Shown here: positions 44,454 through 57,278 of the stretch, in pieces | How the letters are laid out: each line of letters starts with the position of its first letter | Numbering within the stretch: position 1 is the first letter of the stretch | Source of the DNA: Meloidogyne chitwoodi | Lineage: Eukaryota; Nematoda; Chromadorea; Rhabditida; Meloidogynidae | DNA length: 64,000 bases | Direction: 5' to 3' | Assembly: GCA_015183035.1 (NCBI GenBank) | Contig: JACZZP010000004.1 | Span: 1,612,001 to 1,676,000 of the forward strand | Translations under genes and position numbers: made by a program | Notes under the pieces: model-generated | The model's database searches: none | What the model saw: the letters and a program-made list of their open reading frames with translations, nothing else | Told to the model about the DNA's origin: nothing

Positions 44454-46119
44454 TTATTTTATAGGTACAATCATATTATTATTATTGTTGATTTTTGGCA
44501 TAAATTTTTTAAATTCATTTGGTGTTATGGCAACAGCTGTTGTTATTGAAGTTGATGAAAATTTTTTTAATTTAAAAACAGTTAGAAATGCCCTTTTATA
44601 GTCTTGACTGAAATTAAAAAATAAATAATTTAATTAATTTTAATTTAGTTAATTAACATTTCTTTTTTAAATTAATTAATTAATAAAAAATATTACTTAA
44701 ATATAAAAAGAATAGGAGCATTTAAAGCCATAACTAAATTAGTTAGACAACTCAAAGAATGAATTATTATTGTTCTTTGTGTAGTATTTAAATCAAAACG
44801 AGTTACTGTTAGTCTTGTAATACTATTTAATGAAAATCCAATTAAATTAAGTAATACAAGTACTGACAAAGTTTTTAATATTCTATATGCCCAAGCAAAT
44901 GATGAAGCTAGGTATTTTTAAATAAATAAATAAATAAATATTTATATTTTTTAAGTAAAAACCTTGTTTTTGATTTTTTCTTGCTGTCCATCTCAACATA
45001 ATCCAAATAATTATATAATTAATTAATGTGAGAATATAGAAGAATGAAAATATTAAATAAACTAAATTACTTGCCCATCCCCAAAAACATTCATGTGGTG
45101 CACATATTACTTGACTTTTTAATTAAATTAAAATATTTAAAAATAATAAAAAAATTAATTACTTTGTTTCTGAAATAGTAAAAACTATTTGATAACCTCC
45201 ATAAGCAATAAATGAATGACATGTACAAATACATATTAACATTAAAATTAAATATTTCTTTTTTAATTTTTCTTTTTGATTATACCTTTAAAATATTATT
45301 TAAAATTAAATTTAGTAAAAACTTGAAAGAAGACTAATAATTAATTATTATGATTAATTTTGGAAAATTAAATAAATAAATTTCTAAAAAACAAACCAAA
45401 TAGGGAAAAGTATACTAACAAGTCTATCAAAAGAAATTAAATATGAAGAAATAAATGAAGCTGTAAATCCAAATAAAAAAGGTGGAATTATTTCAATACA
45501 ACAAAGACGAATAGATAAAAATTGATTTCCAATATTAAATAAAACTGTAATTGTTAGCCAACTATTTATTTGATAAAAAGAAGAAACAAAACAATCAAAT
45601 GCAATTAATAAATGACAAGAAGATTTTAATGTTCTTTTAATTTTATTTTTTTAATAATAAATAAATAATTATTTTTTGGTAATTTTTAATTAAAATAAAT
45701 TATATACTTTCCCTTATTTTACAAAACTTAATTTAATATAAAATATTTTTTTGTCCAAGCCAAAATTATCTTGACAATTTTAACATAACTATATCTATTT
45801 ACACTAATAACCTCTATCTCAAATAACACTAAAATATATCTAGTATATTCTAAAACATTATTTCTATAAAAATTAAATTTTAAATACTTTGTTTTTGCTG
45901 TAACAAAAACTAAAGAAGCATTAAAAAATATTCCAAATGTTGAAATAATTATTCTTGTCACATTTAAAATAATTATATCAATTGGAAGTCCTGTCCCACC
46001 ATAAATGTCAAAAAGCTAAAATTTTAATAAATTATTTATTTTAAATAATAAAAAATTTGTAAATTATCATAAAATTTAATATATAATATAATTTAATTTA
46101 CCGTTTTATTTCCGCTCAT
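44454..46119 (-). CDS. Srsx-like 7TM chemoreceptor
   Basis: Nematode serpentine receptor, probably in sensory neurons. The start is a short first exon (MSGNKT, 46119-46102), then LPIDIIILNVTRIIISTFGI (TM1), KSSCHLLIAFDCFVSSFY (TM2), RLCCIEIIPPFLFGFT (TM3), SSYLISFDRLVSILFPIW (the S-x-DRL-x-x-x-FP motif that replaces DRY), KKYLILMLICTCHSFIAY (TM4), YLIFSFFYILTLINYIIIW (TM5), LKTLSVLVLLNLIGFSL (TM6), LVMALNAPILFIFN (TM7) and the tail QDYKRAFLTVFK. 'HLLIAFD', 'DRL...FP' and 'NAPILF-x-x-N-x-DYK-x-AF' are typical of Srsx/FMRFamide-receptor-like worm GPCRs. The C-terminal tail ends in an Asn-rich stretch. It resembles the receptor at 53658-55124. Confidence 0.75.
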
Positions 46120-46629
46120 TTTATTAATTTTTATTAATTAAAAAAATAAAATATTATTTTTAATAAACAATCTAACAAAAAAATGAGAAAATAAAAATTT
46201 AAAAATAAAATTTAATAAAATATAAAGTTGGGAAAATAAAAATATTTTTTTTTTAAAACGCCTTTACCTATTATTTAACTAAAAATAACAAATCTTATAA
46301 AAATTAATAGCGTGAATAAAATTCTAAAATTAGTTACAAATCTAAATATTTTGTTTGAGTAAAGAAAAAATTGTATTTATTTTATTTATTTTTTCTTTTG
46401 TTTGTAAAAAATAAAAAAATGATATTTAATTATTTTAAATAAATGTAGTATTACTATGTAGTTTGTTTAACTAAATATAATCATTTTTATGATCATTAAT
46501 GTATAAATTAATTTATTAATACATTAAAGAGACTGAGATTCGAGGCTAACTAAGGCTTTTGATAATATTAAAATCAAATTTAATATTTATTAATTTTTAG
46601 AATAATCAAATTTATTAAATATTAAAAAC

Positions 46630-46925
46630 AAAAATTTTCAAATTTTGGGAAATATTTAATTAAATAAATTTAATATTTTCTGAATTATTTAAGTAATTTA
46701 AAATAAACTTTTTCTTAGAAAATTAATTTATATATACCTTTAAATAATTAAATTTTATTGACCAATCTTTTCTAAATTATTTTTTTTGCAAATAATAATA
46801 AGAAAAGTTTTTTTAATAATTTTTATTAAATTAATGCTTTAGTAAAAACTTGAAAAAATTAATTTAATTAAATAAATTTTATTTAAAAGAATTATATTCC
46901 TTTTTCTTTTTAAGTATGTCTACCT
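46630..46925 (+). repeat. Dispersed non-coding repeat, copy 1
   Basis: The core from about 46701 (AAAATAAACTTTTTCTTAG through ATTGACCAATC to AATAATAATAAGAAAAG) is nearly identical to about 61581-61695, and weaker similarity extends on both sides. Same orientation, no ORF and no visible ends. Confidence 0.65.
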
Positions 46926-47365
46926 TTAAATTTAATTAAATTTAAATAAAAAATAATTTAAATATTTATTGAAATTCTTTAACCAATTTAAATTTATATT
47001 TTTGATACAAATTTTAAATAATCTTTTATTAAAGTTTTATTAATAATTTAATATATTATTATTCTCATTAATTTATTAAAATGTTTTTTACTTATTTTCT
47101 ACTAAAACTTTAGTTTATATTTAAATATAACAAATTATATATAAATACTTAGATTAGTGTAATTAATCTCTAACAATTTAATAAACATTAAAAAGAAAAT
47201 GTAATTAACTAAAAATAAATATTATTTTCAAAATATATCAACAATAATACTAGTATTATTTTTATAAATTTATTTTAATAAATAACATCGTATTTTCTGC
47301 TGTCATTTTCATTTAATTAGCTATTAAAGTTTTGGTTATTGAATGAGAATGAGAAAATAAAATAA

Positions 47366-47445
47366 GGGCAGGCCGACATTTCCGGACCGACACTTCCGGA
47401 CCAACGCTTCTGGACTCAAACTTCTGGTCCAAAACTTGGATATAT
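47366..47445 (+). repeat. 14-bp GC-rich tandem repeat
   Basis: Begins GGCAGGCCGACATTTCC and continues as about four degenerate 14-bp units (GACACTTCCGGACC, AACGCTTCTGGACT, and so on). The GGCAGGCCGA start is also the (inverted) right end of the repeat at 55755-56188, so it may be a fragment of the same transposon family. Confidence 0.55.
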
Positions 47446-47585
47446 ATTTAGTACCATGCTACAAAGTTGTTGAATAAATTATTATACCAATTGATCCTTT
47501 AAAGAGGGACGTTTATATGGTTAAATTTCTTTTTAAATATTTTTAAAATAATTTTAGACTTTTAATATTACCAAAAATTTAATAG

Positions 47586-47827
47586 AAAACATTTACTGAA
47601 AATAATGTTGATTGTAATGAACTTAAACGCTCAGCATATTCAGCACATCCAAAATGTTATAAAGATTGTGATTTTTGTAGATTTATTGCTAGTAATGCTT
47701 TTGCTTTTACAATGTTTTAGACATTAAAGACTTGGAATTTGATCAAATGGTAGAAACTGCTGGGAAATGTCTAAAAGGCATTAGTAATGATGCTTGGAAT
47801 TCTGTGAAAAATATTACAAAAGAATAA
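47586..47827 (+). CDS. 3' exons of a possible small Cys-containing protein
   Basis: Two blocks, 47586 to about 47682 and about 47712-47827, join across a 29-nt GTAATG...TTTTAG intron into an open frame of about 70 codons ending in TAA. It reads KTFTENNVDCNELKRSAYSA, then KCYKDCDFCRFIA, then IKDLEFDQMVETAGKCLKGI. Codon use is richer and more mixed than the surrounding AT-rich DNA, and five Cys are grouped. No ATG lies in frame, so a 5' exon is missing or the locus is a fragment. I recognise no family. Confidence 0.35.
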
Positions 47828-48460
47828 ATATATTGGAATAATTCGTTTGATTATACCATAAACAATTTGGATAATTTATTAATAAAATTAAATTAGAACA
47901 AGAATATTTTTTTTATTTTTAAAGAAAATTAATTAATTTTCTTAACAAATAAAATTTTTTCAAATTTTAAATTCTATTAAATTAAATAATCAATTCATTC
48001 AAAAAAATGTCAAAAGTTTGAAAAAATAAATACTTTTATCATTTTTTAATATAAGTATAATTTAATTTTATAAGCACCTGCTTTTATTAATTTACAAATA
48101 AATTTTATTATTTAATAAATAATATTTATAACGTTTTTGTCAAAAATTATTAAATTAAAAATAAAAACTTTAATTATTTTTCCAATTTTTATTTTTTATT
48201 AAGAAAAATTAAATTAAAAAGTACTCTATTATTTAATTTATTAGTTTTATATTAGAGATAATTTAATTTTTTATTTTATTAAAGTAATTTAATTATAAAT
48301 TTATTTTAATAATACATTAACAACTCTTTTTTAATAATTTATATATTTATTTTCACATTTAGTTTTTATAAATATTAAATAAACTAATTAAATATCTCCA
48401 ATTTTATTTAAATATTTTTAATAATTAAAAAAAAATTTAAAATTAATATTTTAATAAAAA
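47828..48460. other. Intergenic
   Basis: AT-rich upstream DNA of the next receptor gene; nothing recognised. Confidence 0.5.
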
Positions 48461-49957
48461 ATGTTTATTAATTCAATACTTTTGATTCATCATATTAATT
48501 CATTATTTTGTCTTCTTGTTGGTGTTTCATTAAATATTTTTTTAATTTGGCTTATATTTAAACAAACTTCAAAAGAAAAACAAATTTATAGTCAAATATT
48601 AATTCAAACTTGTATTATTGATATTCTTCTTTTAATTATGAGTGTATTAGTCCAACCAGTATTTATTTATATTTAATTATTTTTTATTAAATTTTTAGGT
48701 TTTTTTCGTTGAAGATGGTTTTGCCAAAAATATTATGATTGGAATATTATATTTTCTACCAAATCCATTTTATCATTATATTTTTATTTTTTGGTTTATT
48801 ATTTTTTATTTTTCATTAATTGGACTTGGAGTTCAATTTATCTATCGTTATTTAATTATTTGCAAGTAAATTAATTTTAACTCTAAAGGACCCGGAAATT
48901 TCTGGAAAAAAAATCTTAAAATAATTATTAAATAATATTTTTAATATTTAATAATTTAAAACTTTAAAAATAATATTTAACTGCCCTAAAATTAAAATAA
49001 TTTATTATTATTTTTTATTTAAATAATAATAAATAATTTAGGGACATGAATATTACTTCAAGAGATTATTTTTATATTTTGACTGCATCATTTTTCTTTC
49101 AACTTCCACTTTCAATTTTATTAAGTATAGGCACTTATCCCTCTACTGAAAATGAATTTTTAAATAATAAAGGAAAATCAGTGTCAATTTTAGGTATTGG
49201 GCCTTCAGAAAATAATAAATGGCCAATAGCTTTATTTTATGATTTGGTATGATTTTTAAAAAATAAATATTAATTAATTAATTATTTAAAAAAAGGGTAA
49301 TCCAATTGTTCTAAGTTGGATTATATTATTTTTGTTATATAATAGTCTACTTTATTTAATTATTTTTTATTGTGCTGCAAAAATTAGAAAATCAATTAAT
49401 AAACAAATGTCACATTTGGAAATATCTGCAAATTCAGAGGAATTAAATAGACAAATTACTCGAACACTTCTTATTCAGGTTTTTTTTTTAAAAAGAGAAA
49501 ATAATAAATCTCTTTTAATTATAATTAGACTTATTGTTAGAATAAATTATAATTAATTTTAAAATATTTATTATTTATTTAAAAAGGCTATATTACCAGC
49601 ATTTCCTTTATTAATAAGTTCATTGGCTGTTATTTCAATTTTCTTTTCTTTTGATTTAATTGAAACAATAATACTTACAATTCAAATATTTGTTACAATT
49701 CCTTTAAGTTGGGTACCAATGTTAAATCCATTTGTTAGTTTAATTGTTATTAAACATTATAGAACATTTATTATTTTAATTATTAAAAAATTGTTATTTG
49801 GAGAGGTAAAAATTAATTATTTAATTAAATTATTAAAATTATTTTTTTAAAGAAAATTTCTCTTAATAAAGATTTTAAAACAAAAATTAAAATATTAAAT
49901 GTTGTTAAAGTCAATAAAATTGCAAAAGAATGGCATAAACAAGGAAATAATAGGTAA
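48461..49957 (+). CDS. Str/Srd-like 7TM chemoreceptor
   Basis: Exons 48461-48658, 48699-48865, 49042-49246, 49296-49478, 49587-49805 and the last from about 49854 to the stop at 49957. Seven hydrophobic segments: HINSLFCLLVGVSLNIFLIW (TM1), ILIQTCIIDILLLIMSVLVQ (TM2), FIFWFIIFYFSLIGLGVQFI followed by YRYLIIC (TM3 and its end motif), YFYILTASFFFQLPLSILLS (TM4), VLSWIILFLLYNSLLYLIIF (TM5), LPAFPLLISSLAVISIFFSF (TM6), and SWVPMLNPFVSLIVIKHYR (TM7). 'LNPFVSL-x-x-IKHYR' and 'YRYLIIC' are features of the worm Str superfamily; Srd is the closest feel. The ITRTLLIQA block before TM6 is also typical. It is presumably a chemosensory receptor; the ligand is unknown. Confidence 0.72.
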
Positions 49958-50169
49958 TTATGTTTTAAAAACACTGTCATGTTAAAATAAATAATTTTTG
50001 TATTTTTTTAAACAATTATTTTGGAAATTAATGATAATTTAAGTAGAAAGAATTTCTTGAGAAAGATTCTTCTCTAGAATTTAAATAATTTAAATATTAA
50101 AACATTAAAAATCTATTAAATTAAAAATATAAATTCTTTTTTAAAAATAAATATTTATCAAAAAAATAA

Positions 50170-53064
50170 TTATTGAACAATTTGTTTTCTTGTATAAATA
50201 ATATGATATGTAGATTGATTTATTTGATAACTAAAAGCTTTTTTAAATTTACATTCTTCTATTCGTAAAAACCAAAGATAAAAATGACGCCAATTTTCGC
50301 TTTCTTCCATTGTCCAAATCCTTTTAAAAAATTAAATAAATAAAACAATTTAAATAAAATTTTTTTTACATTTTTTAAAATTATTATTTACTAAATTTTT
50401 CTTTAAATAAAAAAGAAAAAATAAATGCTAAAATGCAGAATATAGTCAAAAATAGAGAAAATATAATAATAAAATTAAAACAAAAATGCTTCATTTTTAA
50501 AATTATTTTTGGACAAAAATAAATTATTTATTTTTATTTTGTTATTATTAAAGAAATAAAGAGTAAAGTAGAAATAAGCTATATTGTCAATAAATTTGTT
50601 TTTGAGATTATAACAAAAAACAATAAATAAAATAAAAAAACGAAGTAAAATAAAAATTATATATAAATTAATTAAATAAAGAGAAGATACATATATAATA
50701 GAAATATATAATATTTTAAAATATTATTTAAATCTTTGATATAGTAATCCATTTTTAGTTGATTGAAAATTTAAATGTACAATTTATATTTAAATATTTT
50801 ATTTCCCCTATTGAATAATATTTAGTTAAAATTTAAATAAAAATGTTATTCTTTGGTCACAGGTCCAAAAGATTTTTTTTAAGTAAGCCGAAATATAGGC
50901 AAAAAGTTGTTAATTAAATACGTATTTATTAAAAATTAAAAAAAAAAGAAAACCTTATTCTAAAAATAATTTGTTTAAAACTTCTAAGCCAATTATCACA
51001 AATTATTTTATTTGTAATAATTTCAAGAATATCCCATTCAAAACCATCAATATCAAAAAAGAGAACATTTCTTTGGTATGGCAATAAATTAATTTTATTT
51101 AAGAGATCAACAAATGGTCGTAAATTAAAGAAAATATTTTTATTATTAAAATTATCTAAAATTAAAATATAAAAAATATTTTAAATAAAAAATAACCTTT
51201 TAATGGCATTAATAATGATTTATTTATAAAAGGTGAAATTCCTTCATTAAAAATTAATATATTTTTATTATTAAAAATTGAACTAAAAAAAACAAAATTA
51301 ATTTAAAAAAATAAATAAATAATTTTCTTACTTATTTCCTTTAAATTCTTTTGGAAAAAATAATATAATTCTTTCAGTTAATTCTAATAAATATTTAAAT
51401 TGCTTTAATTCTTCATTTAAAAAAGATTTATAACGAAAATAAACAAATAAATTAAAATATTTTTCTTCTTCTTTTTTTAATTCTGAACATAATGGGAAAG
51501 GTAATAAAAATTGAAAATTATTATAATTTATTTTAGTATTTAATAAATTAAAAAAGCAAATAGATGAAAGAGGTAATTTTTGATAATTAAATAAATAACG
51601 TAAAAAACGTAGTTTTTCTTCAAGAGGGGAACCTGAACTTTGAAAAAATTAATTTTTAATTTATTTTTGGAGAAATTGTAAAATTAAAAATTAAAATAAA
51701 AAATAAATAAATACCAGTTCCATATGCTGGAACATCATAAATAGACCATAAATCATCAAAATGTACAAAACTAAGTCTCCATTCGCAATGTCTTGGGTCA
51801 AATTTTTGAAGTGCTTGTCCACATCGACCATTGGATCTTGCACCTATTTAAATGAGACCTTTACAATTAAATAAATTTTAATATTTATTTAAAAATATTT
51901 AAAATAACCAAGTAAAGCATAATTCCATTCAAAAAATAATGAATAAATAAATCTATATAATAATAACAAAATATTTCCTTTATCATCTTTAACAAATAAT
52001 TTATCAAGTCCAGGTCTTAAAACAATTAATAATTGTTTTGTTCGTAAAATCTAAAAATTAATAAATAAATTTAATAAAAAAATAATTTAATTTAAAATTT
52101 ATTACCCTTAAAAGCCAATTTAATAATTTAATACGTATTTTTGTATTTTTATTATTTTCATTTAATAATTCTGTATCTAAATCAATTTTTGTTATATCAA
52201 ATTGTTCTTTTTCATTATTTAATATTTCAGCAATTCTATTTTCTGGAAAATAACCATCTTCTTCTAATTCAGGCATATATTGAAGTAAAACATTATTTTG
52301 AAGTTTTTCTACTAAATTATTTCTTTGTGGAATAATTAATGTCCAACTAGTTATATTTATTGAAATTTCAAAGTTTTCAGTTTCTTTGGCAATTTTTTGT
52401 CCATTAATTGATAATCCATTCCTAAAATTAAAAAAATATTGAAAAAATAATTTAAAAATTAAATTACTCAAATTTTCCATCTTTTATGCCCATTTCTTGA
52501 TCAAAACAAACAAAAAAAGAATCTTTATATCCACCTAATGTTCTTCTATCTAAACATTTATGTACAGGTCTAGCTAAAAGTTCATTTAAACGAATTGACT
52601 CAAATTCAATATTTTCTATTGGATTTGGAATAAATAAAGGTAAATCTAACAATATTCTAAAATTAAAAAAATAATAATAATTTGACTTTAAAAAATTGCG
52701 GTTAAGAATATAAAGCTAATCTAAAAACATAAAGAATTAAATTATAACTGAATAAATGAAATTATAGGTTTTATTCGATCCAATAAAATAAAATAATGAA
52801 TGAAATAAATTTTTAAATATTAATAAAATATTTTTAAAATAAATTTAAATTTAAGAAGAGATTTTTAATTTTTAAATATTATTTAAAATATATTTAATCT
52901 ACTTACTTATTATTTTCTTTTTCGTCATTTTTGTATTCGTTTAAATTTTTAATATATTTCCATTTATTAATTTGATCAAATATTTTGTCTACTTGAAAAA
53001 TCAACCAAATAATTAATAAAATATTTATAAATCGAAGAAAAAGAATTTTATTAACATATCGCAT
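50170..53064 (-). CDS. METTL24-like (Methyltransf_22-type) protein with insertions
   Basis: The N-terminus MRYVNKILFLRFINILLIIW is a signal anchor, as in type II Golgi proteins. Exon 1 (53064-52907), exon 2 (about 52660-52465) and later exons to the stop at 50170 chain in phase. HKCLDRRTLGGYKDSFFVCF followed by GIKDGKFENG matches the family's opening 'KC-x-x-x-x-R-x-GG...VCxD' and its G-x-x-D-x-x-FE SAM-binding loop; NVLFFDIDGFEWDILEII is the 'LK-x-DI-E-G-x-EW-x-x-L' strand; WRHFYLWFLRIEECKFKKAF is the C-terminal block. The usual 'C-x-x-YSFG' strand is not seen. Between the first and second conserved parts is a long lineage-specific stretch (FDPRHCEWRLSFVHFDDLW, YLFNYQKLPLSSICFFNLL). Family assignment is from motif order; activity is doubtful. 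Confidence 0.5.
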
Positions 53065-53657
53065 TTAGTGAATTTTTATATATGTATATTATTTATTAAA
53101 TTTAAAAAATTGATTTTTATATTTAAATTTTATTTTTGATTTTTTATATTTAATTTTAATTATTTTTCCTTACAAAAATAAAAATAATGCGTAAAATATT
53201 GATTGAAGGAATAAAATAAAAAATGAATGCTATACTTCAACAAACAATAGAAAAATAGCCTTCAATTTGCGTGAAAATATATAAAAAATTAGAAAATATA
53301 AAATTAAATTTAATTCAATAAAATAAATATTTTTAATAATATAAGTATTATATTAATTTATTGTATAATTAATTAAGTTTATTAATTATTTTTAAGTAAA
53401 GTTTTATTTCAGAATTTCTGCCGCTTACATATATTTTGCTTTTTTAGTGCTTTTCTCGGGCTTATTCAATACCTTAAACTATTTTAATAGATTGACAACT
53501 AACACGCTACTTCTTTATACTTTAATTTGTTTTTTATTTATCTTTTTTATTTTTTAAATAAAAATATATACAAGCAAAATGAAAAATAAACTAAAAAAAA
53601 AAGAAGTAGTCCTACTATTTGATAAAAAAATCATTTAATATTTTTAATATTAATTTT
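53065..53657. other. Intergenic between two minus-strand genes
   Basis: AT-rich promoter-side DNA of the METTL24-like gene; nothing else was recognised. Confidence 0.45.
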
Positions 53658-55124
53658 TTAAATATTTGTAATATTGTTGTTTTGAGGTAAAACTACAATT
53701 GTATTAATAAATATTTGTTGTTTAATTCCAAAAAATTTAAATATTTTTTGTTTAATTAATTTAAATTCTTTTTTATAAGCATTTTTATAATCTTTACTAA
53801 AAATAATAAATTAAATTAATTAAATTAATTTTTATTTATACCTATTTATATAAAGAATTGGTGCATTAGAAGCACTAGCAATAGTAATAATCATTACATG
53901 AAAAACACTAAACTTTAAAAATTTAAGAGGATCATCAAATCCTACTAAAGGTTTTAAAATAAAATTAATAATTAATATTGTAGAAATAAATCCTCCAATA
54001 TTTATAAAAACTATTAAAAATAATGATCTATATATTTTCCTCATCAGTTCCTCTGATGAAACTAAAAAAATATATTTATTTATTTATTTTTAATAATATA
54101 ATTACCTTTTTTAATAAATAATATTAATCCAATTAAAAAATATAAAATTATTGGAGGAGTAAACATAAAAGGAATTGAAGCCAATAAATTATTTTCAATA
54201 CTAATTACAGTAATAAAATCATAAAGAGTTCCATTTACTGGCCATTCATTAAAATCAATTAATGATTTTATAATTATAAATATTAAATAACAATTAATTA
54301 AAATAATCGCAATGAAATGTACACAAATATGTCGACGTTTATTTATTGTTTTATAGCTAAATTAAATGAAATGTTTGAAATTAATATTAGAATTTGGTTA
54401 GGTCAGTTTTTCCAGTTTTTTCGGTTCAACAATTTAGAATTTTTGGCAACTAAAAAATTCTCAATAGAAAGCTGGCCCCTGATGGGTCGAGGAAGCACCT
54501 ATGTACTTATTTACTAAAAGAAATTTTTAATTTTCTTTTAATATTTTTATTTTCAATTCTTAATTTAAGTTTTAATTAAATTAATTATTTTTTTACAAAA
54601 TTGGAAATGCCACTGCCAAAAGTCTGTCGAAGCTAAGAGATGTAAACATAAAAACAGCTGAATAATATCCAATAATTGAATGTGTTTGATAAAAAACAGC
54701 TTTTCCAAATGAAATTAAATTTGCTCCACTTAGAGTAACTGCTAGAAAAATAATTTGTCCAGAGTGATTTAAAATTTCAAAAAAAGAATTAATTGCTAAT
54801 AAAATTGAAGTATTACTTTTAATTGACAAATATTTTTTTCTAAAAAATTATTTTTAATTATATTATTAAAAAATATATTTAAAATTAACCTATATTTAAT
54901 TGTTATATAACAAACACTTAAATTTAGTAAAATTGATATTAATGCCATAAATGAACGGATTAAAGCTGGTACAAAAAATAATGAATTAATACCAACATCT
55001 TTATATGACAAATAAGCTTTCTTAATTTTTTTAAAATATTTTTGTAAAAATAATTTAAATATATACTTACATTTAAGGATGGCCCTCCTAAGTTAGCCCA
55101 TTCAGAAAAATTTGAGTTAGACAT
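53658..55124 (-). CDS. Srsx-like 7TM receptor, second gene
   Basis: Start MSNSNFSEWANLGG (with a likely N-glycosylation site) at 55124; next exons give VPALIRSFMALISILLNLSV (TM1), NTSILLAINSFFEILNHSG (TM2), FYQTHSIIGYYSAVFMFTSL followed by SFDRLLAVAFPIFY (TM3 end), HICVHFIAIILINCYLIF (TM4), NNLLASIPFMFTPPIILYFL (TM5), FLIVFINIGGFISTILIINF (TM6), VFHVMIITIASASNAPILYI (TM7) and the tail NRKDYKNAYKKEFKL. The 'SFDRL...FP-x-x-Y' and 'NAPILY-x-NR-x-DY' motifs match the receptor at 44454-46119. The intron near 54352-54600 holds a short GC-richer stretch (TGGCCCCTGATGGGTCG) without a gene. Ligand unknown. Confidence 0.74.
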
Positions 55125-57278
55125 TTAATTAAATTATTTAAAATTATTCTAAATTTTATTTAATAAATTTAGTTGTAATTAAATGTTTAATAAATTTATA
55201 TACTTTTTTATATTCTAAAATATTAATTAAATTTAAGTGCAGAGATTTTTTAAAATAAAATATAAACTTTAATTAAATAATTTGTTAATAATAGTAAACA
55301 ATTTAAATTTTTTTAATTCATTATTTTGTAGGAAAAATTTGATAATAAATTTGTTTAACATATTTTTTAATTAATATATATATATTTTTATTTAAAAAAT
55401 TTATTAAAAGGTAATGATTAAATTGTTTAGCAAATATTTAAATTATTTGATTTTTTATAATCTAAGAAAATTGTAATATAATTTAATTATACCTGTAAAA
55501 ATATTAATATAAATTTATTTCTAATTTTAATTGATAATATTTTGAATTAACCTATTTAGCAAAGTTAAATAATTAGTAGAGCGAAACTTTCATTTACCCA
55601 GTAAAGTTTACAAAAAATTAGTTTATCTTCATGTTCAAAGGGCTAACGAGTAAAATAATTTATTTAACAAATTTATAGCATTGTATTTATTAATTATATA
55701 TATTCAAGTTTTGGGCTAGTAGATTTATCCTGAAAGCTTTGGCCCGGTATTTTCGAGGCTCCCGGAAAATTGGGCAGTGGAAAGTTGGGCAGTGAAGAAA
55801 CAGTACAAAAACATGAAAGAAAATACAAAAATACATGAAAAAATGTTCTGTTATTAATGTATTTGTATTTTTCATGTATTTTTGTATTTTTCATGTATTT
55901 TTTATTTTTACTCAAAAATACATTTTTGTGTTTTTCCAAAATGTATATTAAAAAACAAAAACATAACACAAAAATACAAATACATTAGTAACAGAACATT
56001 TTTTCATGTATTTTTGTATTTTCTTTCATGTTTTTGTACTGTTTCTTCACTGCCCAATTTTCCACTGCCCAATATTCCACTGCCCAATATTCCACTGCCC
56101 AATTTTCCACTGCCCAATTTTCCACTGCCCAATTTTCCACTGCCCAATTTTCCTAGCACGATTTTCGATTCAGAAGTTTCGGCCTGCCAACTAATTTTAT
56201 ATAATAAAATTATAAATTAAAAAAAAGAATAAACTAAATTAATTTAATTTATTAAATACTTTTAATAATAAAAAAATAATGTTTACTATTAAATATCATT
56301 TTATATACATTTCTACAATCTGCCTAATGTATTCAGTTATTTTAATATGTACATAATAATTAAATATATTTAAAAAATATAATTATTATGTGTATAAATT
56401 GAAGAAATAAAAATTGGCAAAATTTAAATAAGAATATAAGTACTTACCTATGTACATACTTTATTATTTAGATTGTAAAATTGCTATAATAATTAATTAA
56501 AAAAACTTATAAAAATTGTAAATATTTAAAACAAATTATCAATTAAAAATAAATGTTACTTAGGTATAATAAAATCAAAATTCTTCTAAAAATTAATAAA
56601 ATTTTCATTCAATTTAAAACTTTTTAATTAAATGTTAAAGTTCCTTAAAACACTTAATTATTTTAAAATTATTTTCTTTTAAATAAATTTATTTAAAAAA
56701 TAACTTTTTATTCATTTAAAAGATGGAATTATTAAATATATTATAATTATTAAATTATATTATTCAATTATTTTTCAAAAAAAAAAAATAATTTTTTTAT
56801 TTTAAATAAAACTTTCAGTAGGATTAAGTTGATTAAGAAGTTCTAAAAATTTCTTATTTAATTAAATAAAATTTATCATTAAAACTTTTAAAGTTTTAAA
56901 AACAATAAAATAAATATAAAAGTATACCCCCAAAGTGATTAAGATGATCTTGAGAAAAAATAAATTAATTAAAAATTAAATAAATAAATAATAGGATTAA
57001 AATTTACCTCTTTTTTAATTATAAAAATTTTAAAAAATATAATAATAAAACAGAAACATTGGTTTTTTAACATTAATTAACTCTATTTTTCTTATCTTTT
57101 TCATGTCTTAATGAAAAAAACTCTTCTTCGTCATTTTAATTTAAAAAAGAGAGAATAATTAATTAATATTAGATAAAATTTTATTTTAATAATAATTAAT
57201 TAAAAGGACTAGATTTTAGTATATTTTTAAAAAATTTAAAATATTGCTATTATACATAAATTTAAAAAATCTTTTTTA
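55125..57278. other. Intergenic with a foldback tandem repeat
   Basis: Apart from the inverted repeat at 55755-56188, this 2.1-kb region is AT-rich upstream DNA of the Srsx gene (-) and the SLC22 gene (+). Nothing else was recognised. Confidence 0.5.
55755..56188. repeat. Foldback repeat with a 7x 15-bp tandem array
   Basis: The left arm (about 55762-55870) and right arm (about 55978-56160) are inverted copies carrying CACTGCCCAATTTTCC-type units and an inner AAACATGAAAGAAAATAC stretch. The right side has seven perfectly spaced 15-bp units, ACTGCCCAATTTTCC with ATTTTCC/ATATTCC variants, at 56049-56153; the left side has only two. The right end, GGCCTGCC, resembles the start of the array at 47366. 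Probably a foldback transposon; no TSD was found. Translated, it gives an artefactual Pro/Leu/Asn/Phe repeat. Confidence 0.7.

Larger units (their letters stand above)
46120..47585. other. Intergenic with a dispersed repeat and a GC-rich tandem repeat
   Basis: Contains a ~300-bp repeat (about 46630-46925) shared with 61540-61850, and at 47366-47445 a GC-rich 14-bp tandem array. The rest is AT-rich and probably includes the promoter of the Srsx gene. Confidence 0.55.

Noticed and set aside
54317..54517. 66-aa plus-strand frame in the Srsx intron
   Set aside because: Overlaps antisense a TM4 exon and an intron; no motif.
55694..56220. Pro-Leu-Asn-Phe repeat proteins in several frames
   Set aside because: Translation of the 15-bp ACTGCCCAATTTTCC tandem; a 15-bp period is open in every frame, so open frames are expected.
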